DNA from: Ruminococcus sp. CAG:382
Lineage (GTDB): Bacteria; Bacillota; Clostridia; Oscillospirales; CAG-382
Direction: 5' to 3'
NCBI GenBank assembly: GCA_000433115.1
Contig: FR892193.1
Location: 1 to 6,372, forward strand
Length of the DNA stretch: 6,372 nt
This document shows, one piece after another, positions 6,156 to 6,372 of the stretch. Made by a program: the position numbers and the translations under genes. The notes beneath the pieces are model-generated. The model was not told the origin of the DNA. It searched no databases and saw nothing but the letters and a program-made list of their open reading frames with translations. The number at the start of each line of letters is the position of its first letter. Within the stretch, counting starts at the first letter, position 1.

Positions 6156-6159
6156 TAAG
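6131..6159 (+). promoter_or_regulatory. Candidate promoter for tRNA-Arg
   Basis: TTCGCA (6131-6136) and TATAAG (6154-6159) are 17 bases apart, with a start expected near 6166. The -35 matches consensus at four of six positions and the -10 at five of six. Part of it is created by the 15-bp duplication. Confidence 0.4.
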
Positions 6160-6192
6160 AATCTTTTTTTAGAAACCACACAATTGCAATAT

Positions 6193-6269
6193 GTTTCCGT
6201 AGCTCAGCCGGATAGAGCGACCGCCTCCTAAGCGGTAGGTCGGGTGTTCGAATCACCTCGGGAACGCCA
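6193..6269 (+). tRNA. tRNA-Arg (anticodon CCT), CCA encoded
   Basis: A full cloverleaf is visible over 77 nt. The acceptor stem is GTTTCCG/CGGGAAC with one T-G pair. The D-arm is GCTC/GAGC. The anticodon stem is ACCGC/GCGGT around loop CTCCTAA, with CCT at 6227-6229. The variable loop is AGGTC, and the T-arm is GGGTG/CACCT around TTCGAAT. Discriminator G is followed by an encoded CCA. The anticodon reads AGG codons for arginine. A terminator follows directly. No gene for a second tRNA is seen beside it. Confidence 0.96.
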
Positions 6270-6276
6270 AAAACTC

Positions 6277-6319
6277 CGCCGGAAACTTAAGTAAAATCAA
6301 TGTTTTCCGGCGTTTTTTT
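6277..6319 (+). terminator. Intrinsic terminator of tRNA-Arg
   Basis: A 9-bp stem, CGCCGGAAA (6277-6285) with TTTCCGGCG (6304-6312), is followed by seven T (6313-6319). It starts 8 bases after the encoded CCA. Confidence 0.85.
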
Positions 6320-6332
6320 CATAAATCAATAT

Positions 6333-6372
6333 CCCCCGACAGATTGCCGAAAAGCATACAGTCTGTCGGGGG
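6333..6372. repeat. Strong inverted repeat at the window edge, probably a terminator stem
   Basis: CCCCCGACAGA (6333-6343) pairs perfectly with TCTGTCGGGGG (6362-6372), and three further pairs, one of them T-G, extend the stem inward. The window stops at its last base, so a following T run cannot be checked. It could end a gene lying beyond the window on either strand. Confidence 0.6.

Noticed and set aside
5996..6256. An 86-codon minus-strand frame across the tRNA
   Set aside because: It covers the reverse complement of the tRNA and the terminators, a common false gene call over tRNA loci.

Overview
The window looks like a chromosomal segment of an anaerobic, Clostridia-type Bacillota, probably of intermediate GC. 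The main reasons are a full-length RNase J, a MurA with the catalytic cysteine, a Shine-Dalgarno AAAGGA ahead of a secreted lipoprotein, sigma-A-type promoters with 17-bp spacers, and stem-plus-U-run terminators after most transcription units. The placement is inferred from gene content and signals; I could not run a search.

Layout from left to right. (1) Positions 1-1255, minus strand: an unrecognised lipoprotein gene carrying a tandem repeat of 65 codons. A one-base deficit exactly at the repeat junction splits it into a 242-codon 5' ORF and a still-open 178-codon remainder that runs off the left edge. Its own promoter lies at about 1337-1365. (2) Positions 1261-1560: a spacer with the lipoprotein promoter, two hairpins of unknown role and the terminator of the next operon. 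(3) Positions 1561-4073, minus strand: an RNase J gene followed, with an ATGA stop/start overlap, by a FabG-like short-chain dehydrogenase, closed by an intrinsic terminator at 1495-1535. (4) Positions 4074-4619: a long divergent regulatory region. On the minus strand it holds a terminator-like hairpin inside the RNase J leader. On the plus strand it holds two sigma-A-like promoters and a structured leader for murA. (5) Positions 4620-5900, plus strand: murA. (6) Positions 5901-6372: a terminator-like hairpin, a perfect 15-bp tandem duplication overlapping a possible promoter, an intact tRNA-Arg(CCT) with encoded CCA and its own terminator, then a strong inverted repeat at the very edge.

The core genes are housekeeping: mRNA processing and turnover (RNase J), a fatty-acid-type or other oxidoreductase step (SDR), the first committed step of peptidoglycan synthesis (MurA) and decoding of AGG (tRNA-Arg). 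No mobile element, CRISPR array or defence system is visible. The parts that deserve attention are the frameshifted repeat lipoprotein, the possible attenuator ahead of RNase J, and the folded murA leader.
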